Below are positions 1-6,353 of a DNA stretch of 12,329 nucleotides, piece after piece; within the stretch, counting starts at the first letter, position 1; each line of letters begins with the position of its first letter. The stretch is taken from positions 1 through 12,329 of the forward strand of contig JAOPVN010000050.1 of assembly GCA_025966175.1 (NCBI GenBank). The letters are read 5' to 3'. The position numbers and the translations under genes are program-made. The stretch comes from Modestobacter sp. (GTDB taxonomy: Bacteria > Actinomycetota > Actinomycetes > Mycobacteriales > Geodermatophilaceae). Under the pieces are notes generated by a model. It was given only the letters and a program-made list of their open reading frames with translations, did no database searches and was not told the DNA's origin.

Positions 1-6
1 CGAGTC

Positions 7-14
7 AAGGAGGT
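7..14 (+). promoter_or_regulatory. Shine-Dalgarno site of the cupin gene
   Basis: AAGGAGGT lies 9 bases before the GTG at position 24. It is close to a perfect anti-16S match and fixes the start of the cupin gene, even though the upstream context is cut by the window edge. Confidence 0.8.
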
Positions 15-23
15 ACGGCAGCC

Positions 24-413
24 GTGGAGCACTTCACCATCGCCACCGTCGCCGAGGAGAGCGCCGACTTCCGTCGGGTGCTGTGGACCGGCGAGCACAC
101 CCAGCTGGTGATCATGACGATCCCGCCGGACGGGGAGATCGGCGAGGAGGTGCACGAGGTCGACCAGATCCTCACCTTCGTGAGCGGCACCGGGCAGGCG
201 ATCGTCTCCGGCCAGAAGAAGAACGTCGCGCAGGGTGACCTGGTCGTCGTCCCGGCGGGCAAGAAGCACAACTTCCTGAACACCGGCGTCAACCCGCTGG
301 TGCTGTACACCGTCTACGGCCCCCCGGAGCACGCCGACAAGGCCGTGCACGCGACCAAGGAGGAGGCCGACGAGTTGGAGGAGGCCGGTAAGGACGAGCC
401 GCCGACCGACTGA
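24..413 (+). CDS. cupin domain-containing protein
   Basis: A small single-domain cupin of 129 residues. The second cupin motif is clear: GDLVVVPAGKKHNFLNTG around residues 71-88, with metal-ligand candidate His82. The first motif reads GEEVHEVDQ around residues 40-48. It keeps His44, but the second His of the usual HxH pair is absent, so metal binding is probably weaker or altered. The C-terminal tail after about residue 100 is charged (PPEHADKAVHATKEEAD), which I recall as typical of an actinobacterial/proteobacterial cupin family of unknown substrate. There is no signal peptide, so it should be cytoplasmic. The GTG start is chosen because of the strong Shine-Dalgarno site 9 bases upstream. 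The DyP peroxidase gene starts 34 bases after its stop, which suggests one transcript and a role in redox or detoxification metabolism. The exact reaction cannot be read from sequence. Confidence 0.9.
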   Translation: MEHFTIATVAEESADFRRVLWTGEHTQLVIMTIPPDGEIGEEVHEVDQILTFVSGTGQAIVSGQKKNVAQGDLVVVPAGKKHNFLNTGVNPLVLYTVYGPPEHADKAVHATKEEADELEEAGKDEPPTD

Positions 414-447
414 TGCCCGCGGGTGGCCGGAGGGAACGGAGCATGCA

Positions 448-1359
448 GTGACGACGCAGCCCGGCATCTTCGCCCTCGGCACCCCCGAGCACTGCTACCT
501 GGAGCTCGACCTCGAGCCCGGCCGCACCGCGGAGGACCTGGTCCGCGGGGTGGCCGGGCTCGTGGGGCCGTTCTCCACCACCGGCGGGGTCAACCTGGTG
601 GTCGGCTTCCGCCCGGAGCTGTGGGCCGAGGTGGCGCCCGACGACGCGCCGGCCGACGCCGCGAGCTTCGCCGAGGACCTGCGGGGTGCCGGTGCCTACC
701 GGATGCCCGCCACCCAGCACGACGCCTGGGTGTGGGTCGCCGGGGGTGACCGGACGGCGGTGTTCGACAACACCCGCTCGGTGCTCGCCGCACTGGCCGG
801 GGTCGCCCGCGTCGCCGGTGAGATCACCGGGTGGCTCTACAAGCACGACCGGGACCTGACCGGTTTCATCGACGGCACCGAGAACCCGTCGCTGCTCACC
901 GCCCCCGGGATCGCCGCGGTGCCGGCCGGTCGGCCCGGCGCCGGGGCGAGCATCGTGCTGTACCAGATCTGGCAGCACGACACCGCCACCTGGGAGTCCC
1001 TGGGCCAGCACGGCCAGGAGATGATGATGGGGCGCACCAAGGATGACAGCCTCGAGCTGCCCGAGGACGTGATGCTGCCCAGCGCCCACGTCGCGCGCAA
1101 CACCCTCGAGGTCGACGGCGAGGAGCTGAAGATCTTCCGCCGCAACGTCGCCTACGGCGGTGTCACCGACCACGGGACGGCGTACGTCGCCTTCGCCCAG
1201 GACCGGTGGCGGCTGCACGAGATGTTGCGCCGGATGGCCGGCGCGACGGACGGCATCCGGGACGGGCTCACCGGCTTCCTGACCCCGCTGACCGGCGCGT
1301 ACTACACCTGCCCGACCGTCGAGGCGCTGGCCCGCTGCGCACCGCCGGACGAGGACTGA
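448..1359 (+). CDS. DyP-type heme peroxidase (YfeX-like)
   Basis: Dye-decolorizing peroxidase of 303 residues, the usual size for the bacterial YfeX-like (class B) group. The family signature GFIDGTENP is at residues 139-147, with distal catalytic Asp142. The proximal heme ligand is predicted as His214 in the segment PSAHVARNTL. The distal Arg lies in IFRRNVAYGG, around residues 231-232, and the C-terminal heme-wall segment is present. The family uses H2O2 to oxidise dyes, phenolics or porphyrins, and some members are encapsulin cargo. No Tat signal and no obvious encapsulin-targeting tail is visible (C terminus ARCAPPDED), so it is probably free in the cytoplasm. The GTG start follows a GGAGG about 14 bases upstream and a closer weak GGAG; family alignment supports it. 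A short ATG-CAG-TGA lies just before the start. It follows the cupin gene by 34 bases. Confidence 0.95.
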   Translation: MTTQPGIFALGTPEHCYLELDLEPGRTAEDLVRGVAGLVGPFSTTGGVNLVVGFRPELWAEVAPDDAPADAASFAEDLRGAGAYRMPATQHDAWVWVAGGDRTAVFDNTRSVLAALAGVARVAGEITGWLYKHDRDLTGFIDGTENPSLLTAPGIAAVPAGRPGAGASIVLYQIWQHDTATWESLGQHGQEMMMGRTKDDSLELPEDVMLPSAHVARNTLEVDGEELKIFRRNVAYGGVTDHGTAYVAFAQDRWRLHEMLRRMAGATDGIRDGLTGFLTPLTGAYYTCPTVEALARCAPPDED

Positions 1360-1368
1360 GCCACGGCC

Positions 1369-1518
1369 GTGGAACCCGCCGATCCGGTCGGGTCCGAGCC
1401 CGAGGGCGGTGACCCGGCCTGCTGGCTGGACCGGGTCTGCCCGGCCTGCGGACGGCTCACCGAACGGCTGCCGTCGGGTCGGTGTGCCGCGTGCGGGGAG
1501 GTCTGGGACATCGGCTGA
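1369..1518 (+). CDS. double-CxxC zinc-ribbon microprotein
   Basis: A 49-codon ORF beginning GTG-GAA-CCC, 9 bases after the DyP stop and in the same reading frame as it. The protein has an acidic N-terminal arm, the segment ACWLDRVCPACGRL (residues 18-31), a short loop and CAACGEVWDIG at the end. The two CxxC pairs (VCPACG and RCAACG) are spaced as in a zinc ribbon of the rubredoxin-knuckle type. From memory, small actinobacterial proteins with a CWLxRVCPxCG core are recurrent, so this is likely a real conserved gene, although too short for most gene callers. Codon third positions are G/C-rich. Ribosome binding is weak: GAGGA at 1351-1355 is 13 bases away, so expression probably depends on coupling to the peroxidase gene. 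The function is unknown; a role in protein-protein or nucleic-acid contact, or as a peroxidase partner, is speculation. Confidence 0.72.
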   Translation: MEPADPVGSEPEGGDPACWLDRVCPACGRLTERLPSGRCAACGEVWDIG

Positions 1519-1536
1519 GCTGATGTTCAGCTCGGC
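1514..1536. terminator. short-loop hairpin between the DyP cluster and poxB
   Basis: GAGCTGA (1517-1523) and TCAGCTC (1527-1533) pair perfectly around a TGT loop. The stem can extend one wobble and two more pairs outward to 1514/1536. It overlaps the stop codon of the zinc-ribbon ORF. No U-tract follows, so it is either a weak, factor-assisted terminator or an RNA-stability/operator element. Confidence 0.45.
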
Positions 1537-1548
1537 TCTGACGGGTAG
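1525..1548 (+). promoter_or_regulatory. possible SigB/SigF-type promoter for poxB
   Basis: GTTCAG (1525-1530), then 12 bases, then GGGTAG (1543-1548). This resembles the general-stress sigma factor pattern GTTTnn-N12-16-GGGTAn known from SigB and actinobacterial SigF/SigB promoters. It sits about 50 bases before the poxB start. It is a pattern match in GC-rich DNA and overlaps the hairpin above, so it is tentative. Confidence 0.33.
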
Positions 1549-1600
1549 GGGTGCACCAGCCGACCAGAGGCGCCACCGGTCTCCCCGAGGAGCTCGTCCC

Positions 1601-3337
1601 ATGGCCAACCCCACGGTCGCCACGCAGCTGGTGCAGATGCTGCGCGACGCCGGCGTCCAGCGGATCTACGGCGTGGTCGGTGACAGCCTCAACCCGATCG
1701 TCGACGCCGTCCGCCGCACCCCCGGCATCGAGTGGGTGCACGTCAGTCACGAGGAGGGCGGCGCCTTCGCTGCTGCCGCCGAGGCCCAGGTCAGCGGTCG
1801 GCTGGCCGCGTGCGCCGGGAGCAGCGGTCCCGGCAACACCCACCTGCTGCAGGGCCTCTACGACGCGCACCGCAGCGGGGCGCCGGTGCTCGCGCTGGCG
1901 TCACACGTCCAGTCGCAGGAGCTCGGTACCGGCTTCTTCCAGGAGACGCACCCGGAACGCACGTTCCAGGACTGCTCGTACTGGTCCGAGCTGGTCACCC
2001 CCCGCCAGATGCCGCAGGCGCTGCGGGTGGCGGTCCAGACGGCGATCGGCAGGCGCGGGGTGTCGGTCGTCGTGCTGCCCGGCGACCTGGCGGCCGAGGA
2101 GTCCGGCGGACCGACGGTGCCGAGCGCGCTGGTGACCGCGGCCTCCCCGGTGCGGCCGGTGGCCGAGCAGGTGCAGCAGCTGGCCGACGCGATCAACGCC
2201 GCCCGCTCGGTGACGTTGTTCTGCGGCGCCGGTTGCCGCGACGCCCATCGCGAGGTGATGGAGCTGGCCGGGTACGCGCTGGCGCCGGTCGGGCACGCGC
2301 TGGGCGGCAAGGAGTGGATCCAGTACGACAACCCCTACGACGTCGGCATGAGCGGGCTGCTCGGCTACGGCGCGGCGCACAAGGCGACGCACGAGGCCGA
2401 CCTGCTGGTGCTGCTGGGCACCGACTTCCCGTACCGCAACTTCCTGCCACAGAAGCGGACGGCGCAGGTCGACGCGGAGGTGTCGCACCTGGGTCGGCGC
2501 ACGCCGCTGGAGGTCGCCGTCCACGGGGACGTCGGGGAGACCATCCGGGCGCTGCTGCCGCTGCTGGAGCAGAAGACCGACCAGACCTTCCTGGACGCGA
2601 TGCTGCGCGACCACGCGGCTGCGCTGGAGAAGGTCGTCTCCGCCTACACCAGACGGGTCGAGAAGATGCGGCCGATCCACCCGGAGTACGTGGCCGCGCA
2701 GCTGGACGAGCTGGCCGCCGACGACGCCGTCTTCACGGTCGACACCGGGATGTGCAACGTCTGGGCGGCCCGCTACCTGACGCCCAACGGCCGGCGCCGG
2801 GTGATCGGCTCCTTCCGGCACGGCTCGATGGCCAATGCGCTACCGCACGCGGTGGGGGCGCAGTTCGCCGATCCGGGCCGGCAGGTGGTGAGCATGAGTG
2901 GGGACGGCGGCCTGGCCATGCTGCTCGGCGAGCTGATCACCGTCCGGCTGCACCGGCTGCCGGTGAAGATCGTGCTGTTCAACAACGCGTCGCTCGGCAT
3001 GGTGAAGCTGGAGATGATGGTCGACGGCATCCCGGACTACGAGACCGATCACGAGCCGACGGACTTCGCCGCGATCGCCACCGGGGTGGGCATCCCGTCG
3101 ATGCGGGTCGAGGACCCCAAGGACGTCCGGCCGACGCTGGAGAAGGGGCTGGCCGAGCCGGGGCCGGTGTTGATGGAGTTCGTCACCGACGCGAACGCGC
3201 TGTCCATACCGCCGGCGATCACCGGGGAGCAGATCCGGGGATTCGCGCGGTCGGCGTCGAAGACGGTGCTGGGCGGCGGGGTGGGCAAGATGATCGAGCT
3301 GGCGCGCAGCAACCTGCGCAACGTGCCCCGGCCGTAG
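1601..3337 (+). CDS. poxB: pyruvate dehydrogenase (quinone)/pyruvate oxidase, PoxB-like
   Basis: Thiamine-diphosphate flavoenzyme of 578 residues, close to the 572 of E. coli PoxB. It would oxidise pyruvate to acetate and CO2 and pass electrons to membrane quinones. The N-terminal Pyr domain has catalytic Glu51 in SHEEGGAFAAAAEAQ and the loop CAGSSGPGNTHLLQGLYDA. The central FAD domain starts after about residue 180. The C-terminal PP domain has the ThDP/Mg motif GDG at 434-436, ending in NN at 461-462. The segment LGTGFFQETHPERTFQDCSYWSELV is typical of PoxB rather than acetolactate synthase. The last ~25 residues (VGKMIELARSNLRN) resemble the amphipathic membrane-binding tail. The ATG at 1601 is chosen because GAGGAG (1587-1592) is 8 bases upstream and the preceding in-frame sequence is non-conserved. 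A hairpin and a possible stress promoter precede it. The substrate call is from the family; a related 2-oxo acid is possible. Confidence 0.93.
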   Translation: MANPTVATQLVQMLRDAGVQRIYGVVGDSLNPIVDAVRRTPGIEWVHVSHEEGGAFAAAAEAQVSGRLAACAGSSGPGNTHLLQGLYDAHRSGAPVLALASHVQSQELGTGFFQETHPERTFQDCSYWSELVTPRQMPQALRVAVQTAIGRRGVSVVVLPGDLAAEESGGPTVPSALVTAASPVRPVAEQVQQLADAINAARSVTLFCGAGCRDAHREVMELAGYALAPVGHALGGKEWIQYDNPYDVGMSGLLGYGAAHKATHEADLLVLLGTDFPYRNFLPQKRTAQVDAEVSHLGRRTPLEVAVHGDVGETIRALLPLLEQKTDQTFLDAMLRDHAAALEKVVSAYTRRVEKMRPIHPEYVAAQLDELAADDAVFTVDTGMCNVWAARYLTPNGRRRVIGSFRHGSMANALPHAVGAQFADPGRQVVSMSGDGGLAMLLGELITVRLHRLPVKIVLFNNASLGMVKLEMMVDGIPDYETDHEPTDFAAIATGVGIPSMRVEDPKDVRPTLEKGLAEPGPVLMEFVTDANALSIPPAITGEQIRGFARSASKTVLGGGVGKMIELARSNLRNVPRP

Positions 3338-3350
3338 CCGCGCACGGCTG
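3335..3350. terminator. small hairpin after poxB
   Basis: AGCCG (3336-3340) and CGGCT (3345-3349) pair around a 4-base loop, beginning within the poxB stop codon. There is no U-tract. It is a weak candidate terminator where poxB converges with the - strand hypothetical gene. Confidence 0.3.
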
Positions 3351-3406
3351 AGACGTCGTTGCCCCTGCCGACCGCGCGTGCGGCCGACCGAGGCATTGCC
3401 GGCGGC

Positions 3407-3697
3407 TCAGGCCGCGGAGCTGCTCCGCTGACTGCCGTACCAGCCGATCAGCAGCTGGCTGCGGACCACGGGCGGCAACGCGCCCCACCGCAGCAGGGCG
3501 GCGCGGGCGGGCAGCGCACTGGCTGCGGCCAGCTGGCCGAGCTCGCGTACGCGCTCCGGGCGCGGTCCGGAGTGGCTGCGGTCGTACAGCCCGGCAGCCA
3601 GATGGCTGTCGAAAGCCGCGAGGATGTCGGCCTGATGGGCCGCGTCGAACCACTGAGGGCTCCGCGGTGAGCTCGCACCGAGGTGATGACGGATCAC
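3407..3697 (-). CDS. hypothetical protein, 96 residues
   Basis: I do not recognise this protein. It is the plausible C-terminal part of a much longer open - strand frame. Only here does the composition look natural: a mix of Trp, Phe, Tyr, Asp and His with G/C-rich third positions (for example PQWFDAAHQADILAAFDSHLAAGLYDRSH, ending SQLLIGWYGSQRSSSAA). It looks alpha-helical and soluble, with no signal peptide or membrane segment. The start is uncertain. The GTG at 3697 is the best candidate, but the AAGGGG upstream is only 3 bases away, so the gene may be leaderless or start elsewhere. It converges with poxB (69-base gap) and is divergent from the next + gene across an empty 285-base stretch. 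It could be a lineage-specific gene or a remnant of a longer one. Confidence 0.5.
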   Translation of the reverse strand: MIRHHLGASSPRSPQWFDAAHQADILAAFDSHLAAGLYDRSHSGPRPERVRELGQLAAASALPARAALLRWGALPPVVRSQLLIGWYGSQRSSSAA

Positions 3698-3982
3698 GAA
3701 CCCCTTATCGGCACGGCGCCCCCCTGCTGTGACCCCCCTGGGTGATCGGCGTCGGTGCGCACGGCCGGTCGGCGGCAGCCGAGGACGACGGCCGCGTGGG
3801 TGATCGCCCGGCGGGGGGACTCCGGTCTGACGACCGCGCAGAGCTACGGCCCGAGTCGACGTCCGCCGGCTGCTCCTGCCTGCACCGCGCGTCGGTGCCC
3901 ACCTGCTGGGCCGGGTCCACCGCACGCGCGTCGACCGGGCACCTCGAGCCGACTGCCACCCCCGACCGGCAGACTCCTGGAC
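3698..3982. other. 285-base divergent intergenic stretch with no convincing gene
   Basis: All frames here give Arg/Pro/Ala/Ser-rich translations typical of antisense or non-coding GC-rich DNA, with no family motif. The stretch separates two divergent hypothetical genes, so it should hold their promoters. No clear -35/-10 pair was found. A 10-base word TGGGTGATCG occurs twice (3739-3748 and 3797-3806). Confidence 0.55.
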
Positions 3983-4582
3983 GTGGACCACCCTTCGGAC
4001 ACCGTCGTGCGGCGGCTCCAGCCGCTCCTGGTCGAGGTGCGGGACGCGCTCGTCCGCGGCCTCGCCGTCAGCCGGGCGATCCACGCCGAGTACGGCTGGC
4101 AGCCCTCCGCCGACCGTCATCTGGACCATCAGCTGGTCCGCCGGGAGGCGATGGAGCGGCTGCGGCCCTACGCCGACCACGACGACCACCCGTTCGGCAC
4201 CCAGCTCGAGCTGCTCGAGCCCGCCCACGACAACCTCGGCCTGCCGATGAGCGGACTGATCCTGCGCACGCCCACCGAGGTGCTGCGGGTCTGGCACTCC
4301 GACGACGGCGAGCTGCCGGCCGCCGACACCCAGGGCCTGCGGGACTTCTACGCCCAGGCGCCGACCGCGCAGCTGCACCTCCAGCTGGCGCTGGACGCGG
4401 TTCCCGGGAGCTCGCACCGGCGTGAGCACCTCGCCCTGCTCTGGGCCGACTCCCGGCGCCCCGGCCGCGACCCCGAGCTGGTCCGCTTCGACCTGGTCCG
4501 GCCGCGCGGCTCCAGCGGCCGGCGGGTCGACGTCGACTGGCACGTCGGCCTGCTGGACCGGCTGCGGAGCGTGGCCGCCTGA
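3983..4582 (+). CDS. hypothetical protein, 199 residues
   Basis: No family is recognised. The protein starts MDHPSDTVVRRLQPLLVEV at the GTG at 3983, where the translation changes from Arg/Pro-rich non-coding type to a natural composition. The frame is open further upstream but looks spurious. The protein appears mixed alpha/beta and soluble, with no signal peptide or membrane helix. Notable segments are an acidic, His-rich patch (YADHDDHPFG, about residues 65-74), the strand-like LRTPTEVLRVWHSDDGELPA (about 95-114), and a C-terminal VDVDWHVGLLDRLRSVAA. No good Shine-Dalgarno is visible, which fits a leaderless mRNA, common in actinobacteria. The CitE-like lyase gene starts 43 bases downstream, so co-transcription is possible but no functional link is evident. 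Confidence 0.75.
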   Translation: MDHPSDTVVRRLQPLLVEVRDALVRGLAVSRAIHAEYGWQPSADRHLDHQLVRREAMERLRPYADHDDHPFGTQLELLEPAHDNLGLPMSGLILRTPTEVLRVWHSDDGELPAADTQGLRDFYAQAPTAQLHLQLALDAVPGSSHRREHLALLWADSRRPGRDPELVRFDLVRPRGSSGRRVDVDWHVGLLDRLRSVAA

Positions 4583-4625
4583 CCCCGCGCGAGGGGCAGC
4601 GGGAACCGGCCCGCAGAATGTCCCG

Positions 4626-5462
4626 GTGCACAGAGGCAGGAACGTAGACCCCGGGATCGCCCGCTCGTGGCTGCTCGTCAACGGCGCCCGCACGGAGCTG
4701 TTCGACGACGCCCACGCGTCGCGCGCCGACCAGATCGTGCTCGACATCGAGGACGCCGTAGACCCTGGCCGCAAGCCCGCCGCCCGCGAGGACGTCGTGC
4801 AGTGGCTCAAGTCCGGCGACCAGCGTGCATGGGTACGGATCAACGACCGCTCGACGCCGTTCTGGTCCGACGACGTCGACTCGCTGGCCGGGCTGCCCGG
4901 TCTGGCCGGCGTCATGCTGGCCAAGACCGAGGCCGCCGAGCACGTCACGGAGACCTTCGACCGGCTGGGCGGGTCGACCCCGGTGCTGGCCCTGGTCGAG
5001 TCCGCGCTCGGCATCGAGGAGGCCGTCCGGATCGCCTCCGCGCGCGGCGCCTTCCGGCTGGCCTTCGGCAGCGGTGACTACCGCCGCGACACCGGCACCA
5101 GCGCCGACGACCTGGCGATGGCCTACCCGCGCTCGCGACTGGTCGTCGCCAGCCGGGTCGGCGGCCTGCCCGGCCCGATCGACGGCCCGACGGTCAGCAG
5201 CAGCCACCCGATCCTGCGTGAGCAGTCGGCGCTGACCGTCTCGCTCGGCCTGACCGGCAAGCTCTGCCTGGACATGGACCAGCTGCCGGTGATCAACGAG
5301 GTCATCAGCCCCGCACCGTCGGACGTAGCGTGGGCTCGGGACTTCCTCGCTGACTTCGAGGCACGAGGACAGGTCATCCGGGACGGCAGCGACCTGCCGC
5401 GCCTGGGCCGGGCCCGCAAGATCGAGAAGCTCGCCACCGCCTTCGGCGTCGAGCCCGCCTGA
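4626..5462 (+). CDS. HpcH/HpaI aldolase/citrate lyase family protein (CitE-like)
   Basis: TIM-barrel lyase of 278 residues, normal for CitE/CoA-ester lyases. Family features in order: LDIEDAVDP at 39-47 (the DLEDA-type phosphate/CoA loop), Arg71 in WVRIND, Lys100 in VMLAKTEAAEHV, the Mg-ligand Glu125 in LALVESALGIEEAV, and Asp151 in FGSGDYRRDTG. Relatives cleave or form C-C bonds of CoA esters such as citramalyl-, malyl- or 3-hydroxy-methylglutaryl-CoA, using Mg2+. The isolated gene context (no citD, citF or CoA transferase nearby) argues against a true citrate lyase beta subunit, so the substrate is unknown. The start is the GTG at 4626; no strong Shine-Dalgarno precedes it. An out-of-frame ATG at 4618 opens a 9-codon ORF ending at 4647 across this start. 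Two hairpins follow the gene. Confidence 0.9.
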   Translation: MHRGRNVDPGIARSWLLVNGARTELFDDAHASRADQIVLDIEDAVDPGRKPAAREDVVQWLKSGDQRAWVRINDRSTPFWSDDVDSLAGLPGLAGVMLAKTEAAEHVTETFDRLGGSTPVLALVESALGIEEAVRIASARGAFRLAFGSGDYRRDTGTSADDLAMAYPRSRLVVASRVGGLPGPIDGPTVSSSHPILREQSALTVSLGLTGKLCLDMDQLPVINEVISPAPSDVAWARDFLADFEARGQVIRDGSDLPRLGRARKIEKLATAFGVEPA

Positions 5463-5469
5463 AGAAGGA

Positions 5470-5520
5470 CCCTCCTGCCCCCCACCGCTCGCCAGCTCGC
5501 GGCGGGCCCCTGCAGGAGGG
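5470..5520. terminator. long-loop hairpin after the CitE-like gene
   Basis: CCCTCCTGC (5470-5478) pairs exactly with GCAGGAGGG (5512-5520) across a 33-base GC-rich loop. It begins 8 bases after the lyase stop and is probably part of the terminator region. Confidence 0.5.
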
Positions 5521-5531
5521 CCGACCACGAC

Positions 5532-5562
5532 ACGGCCCCCTTCCGCACCGGGAGGGGGCCGT
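5532..5562. terminator. strong bidirectional hairpin between convergent genes
   Basis: ACGGCCCCCT (5532-5541) and AGGGGGCCGT (5553-5562) form a perfect 10-bp stem with an 11-base loop, lying between two converging genes. There is no long U-tract on either side, only TTC after the right arm. Position and symmetry suit a shared terminator for both strands. Confidence 0.7.
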
Positions 5563-5585
5563 TCGCGTGTCCGGGAACGAGCGGG

Positions 5586-6353
5586 TCAGGGAACGAGCGT
5601 CCCGACGACGACCGTGCCCGCCAGCTCCTCGTCCTCGGCCACCCGCGCGGTCAGCCCGGCCCGGGTGAACGCGGCGAGGGTCTCCGGCGCCTGTCGTCGG
5701 CTGGTCTCGATCAGCAGCGAGCCCCCGGGAGCGAGCCAGTCCGGCGCGCCGGCGGTCACCCGGCGCTGCACGTCCAACCCGTCGACCCCGCCGTCCAGGG
5801 CCGCCCGGGCCTCGTGGTCGCGGGCCTCGGGGGGCATCAGCGCGATCGCGTCGGTGGGCACGTAGGGCGCATTGGCCACCAGCACGTCGACCCGCCCGCG
5901 CAGCAGGTCGGGCAGCGCCGCGTACAGATCGCCCTCGTACACGGCGCCAGCAGCGTTGCGCCGGGCGCACCGCACGGCGGCCGGGTCGACGTCGGCAGCA
6001 TGCAGCTGCACGCCCCCGACCGCGGCGGCCACGGCGGCACCGACCGCACCGGTGCCGCAGCACAGGTCCAGGACGACGGAGCCCGGCGCCACCAGCGCGG
6101 CCGCCTCGCGCACCAGCAGCTCGGTGCGCCGCCGCGGCACGAAGACCCCGGGTTCGACGACGAACCGCATCCCGCAGAACTCCGCCCAGCCCAGCACCTG
6201 CTCCAGGGGCTCCCCCACCACCCGGCGGGCGACCAGGTCGTCGAGGGCCCGTCCGGGTCCCGCCGCCTCCAGCAGCAACGCGGCCTCCTCCTCGGCGAAC
6301 ACGCAGCCGGCCGCCCGCAGCCGCGCGACGACCGTCTCGGCCACGCCCGTCAC
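5586..6353 (-). CDS. PrmC-related protein N5-glutamine methyltransferase
   Basis: SAM-dependent methyltransferase of 255 residues related to HemK/PrmC. The N-terminal helper region has GEPLEQVLGWAEFCGMRF (47-64), like the GxPLqYilGxxeFxG motif, then FVPRRRTELLVREA. The SAM motif I is LDLCCGTGAVG (95-105), with acidic post-I residues in AADVDP (119-124). The catalytic motif is NAPY (161-164) instead of the NPPY of true PrmC. This, together with the shortened N terminus, matches the actinobacterial PrmC-related family (TIGR03704-like, as I recall it), whose target is unproven. A canonical prmC would be expected elsewhere, next to prfA. The GTG start at 6353 overlaps the lysR stop as GTGA, so translation is probably coupled to the regulator. 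The 3' end faces the hairpin at 5532-5562. Confidence 0.9.
   Translation of the reverse strand: MTGVAETVVARLRAAGCVFAEEEAALLLEAAGPGRALDDLVARRVVGEPLEQVLGWAEFCGMRFVVEPGVFVPRRRTELLVREAAALVAPGSVVLDLCCGTGAVGAAVAAAVGGVQLHAADVDPAAVRCARRNAAGAVYEGDLYAALPDLLRGRVDVLVANAPYVPTDAIALMPPEARDHEARAALDGGVDGLDVQRRVTAGAPDWLAPGGSLLIETSRRQAPETLAAFTRAGLTARVAEDEELAGTVVVGTLVP

Noticed and set aside
448..1359. DyP peroxidase as encapsulin cargo
   Set aside because: No encapsulin shell gene is present in the window and the C terminus lacks a recognisable targeting peptide.
289..1623. 444-codon - strand open frame opposite cupin and DyP genes
   Set aside because: A shadow of the DyP gene. It has Gly/Arg/Pro-rich composition and no motif, while the + strand has unmistakable peroxidase signatures.
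1732..3351. 539-codon + strand alternative frame inside poxB
   Set aside because: Arg/Gly/Ala-rich out-of-frame translation of poxB. Stop-poor frames are expected at this GC content.
3739..3806. Two copies of TGGGTGATCG 58 bases apart
   Set aside because: A 10-base repeat with no third copy, no palindrome and no link to a promoter. It is compatible with chance in GC-rich DNA.
3698..5014. Long - strand open frame antisense to the 199-residue hypothetical and the CitE-like gene
   Set aside because: The translation is low-complexity (Val/Gly/Gln/Arg-rich) and lies opposite clear coding sequence. Only the end at 3407-3697 looks natural.
4626..5462. Citrate lyase beta subunit (citE) proper
   Set aside because: No citD, citF, citC or citX genes are nearby. 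The motifs fit the broader HpcH/HpaI family, so a specific symbol is not justified.
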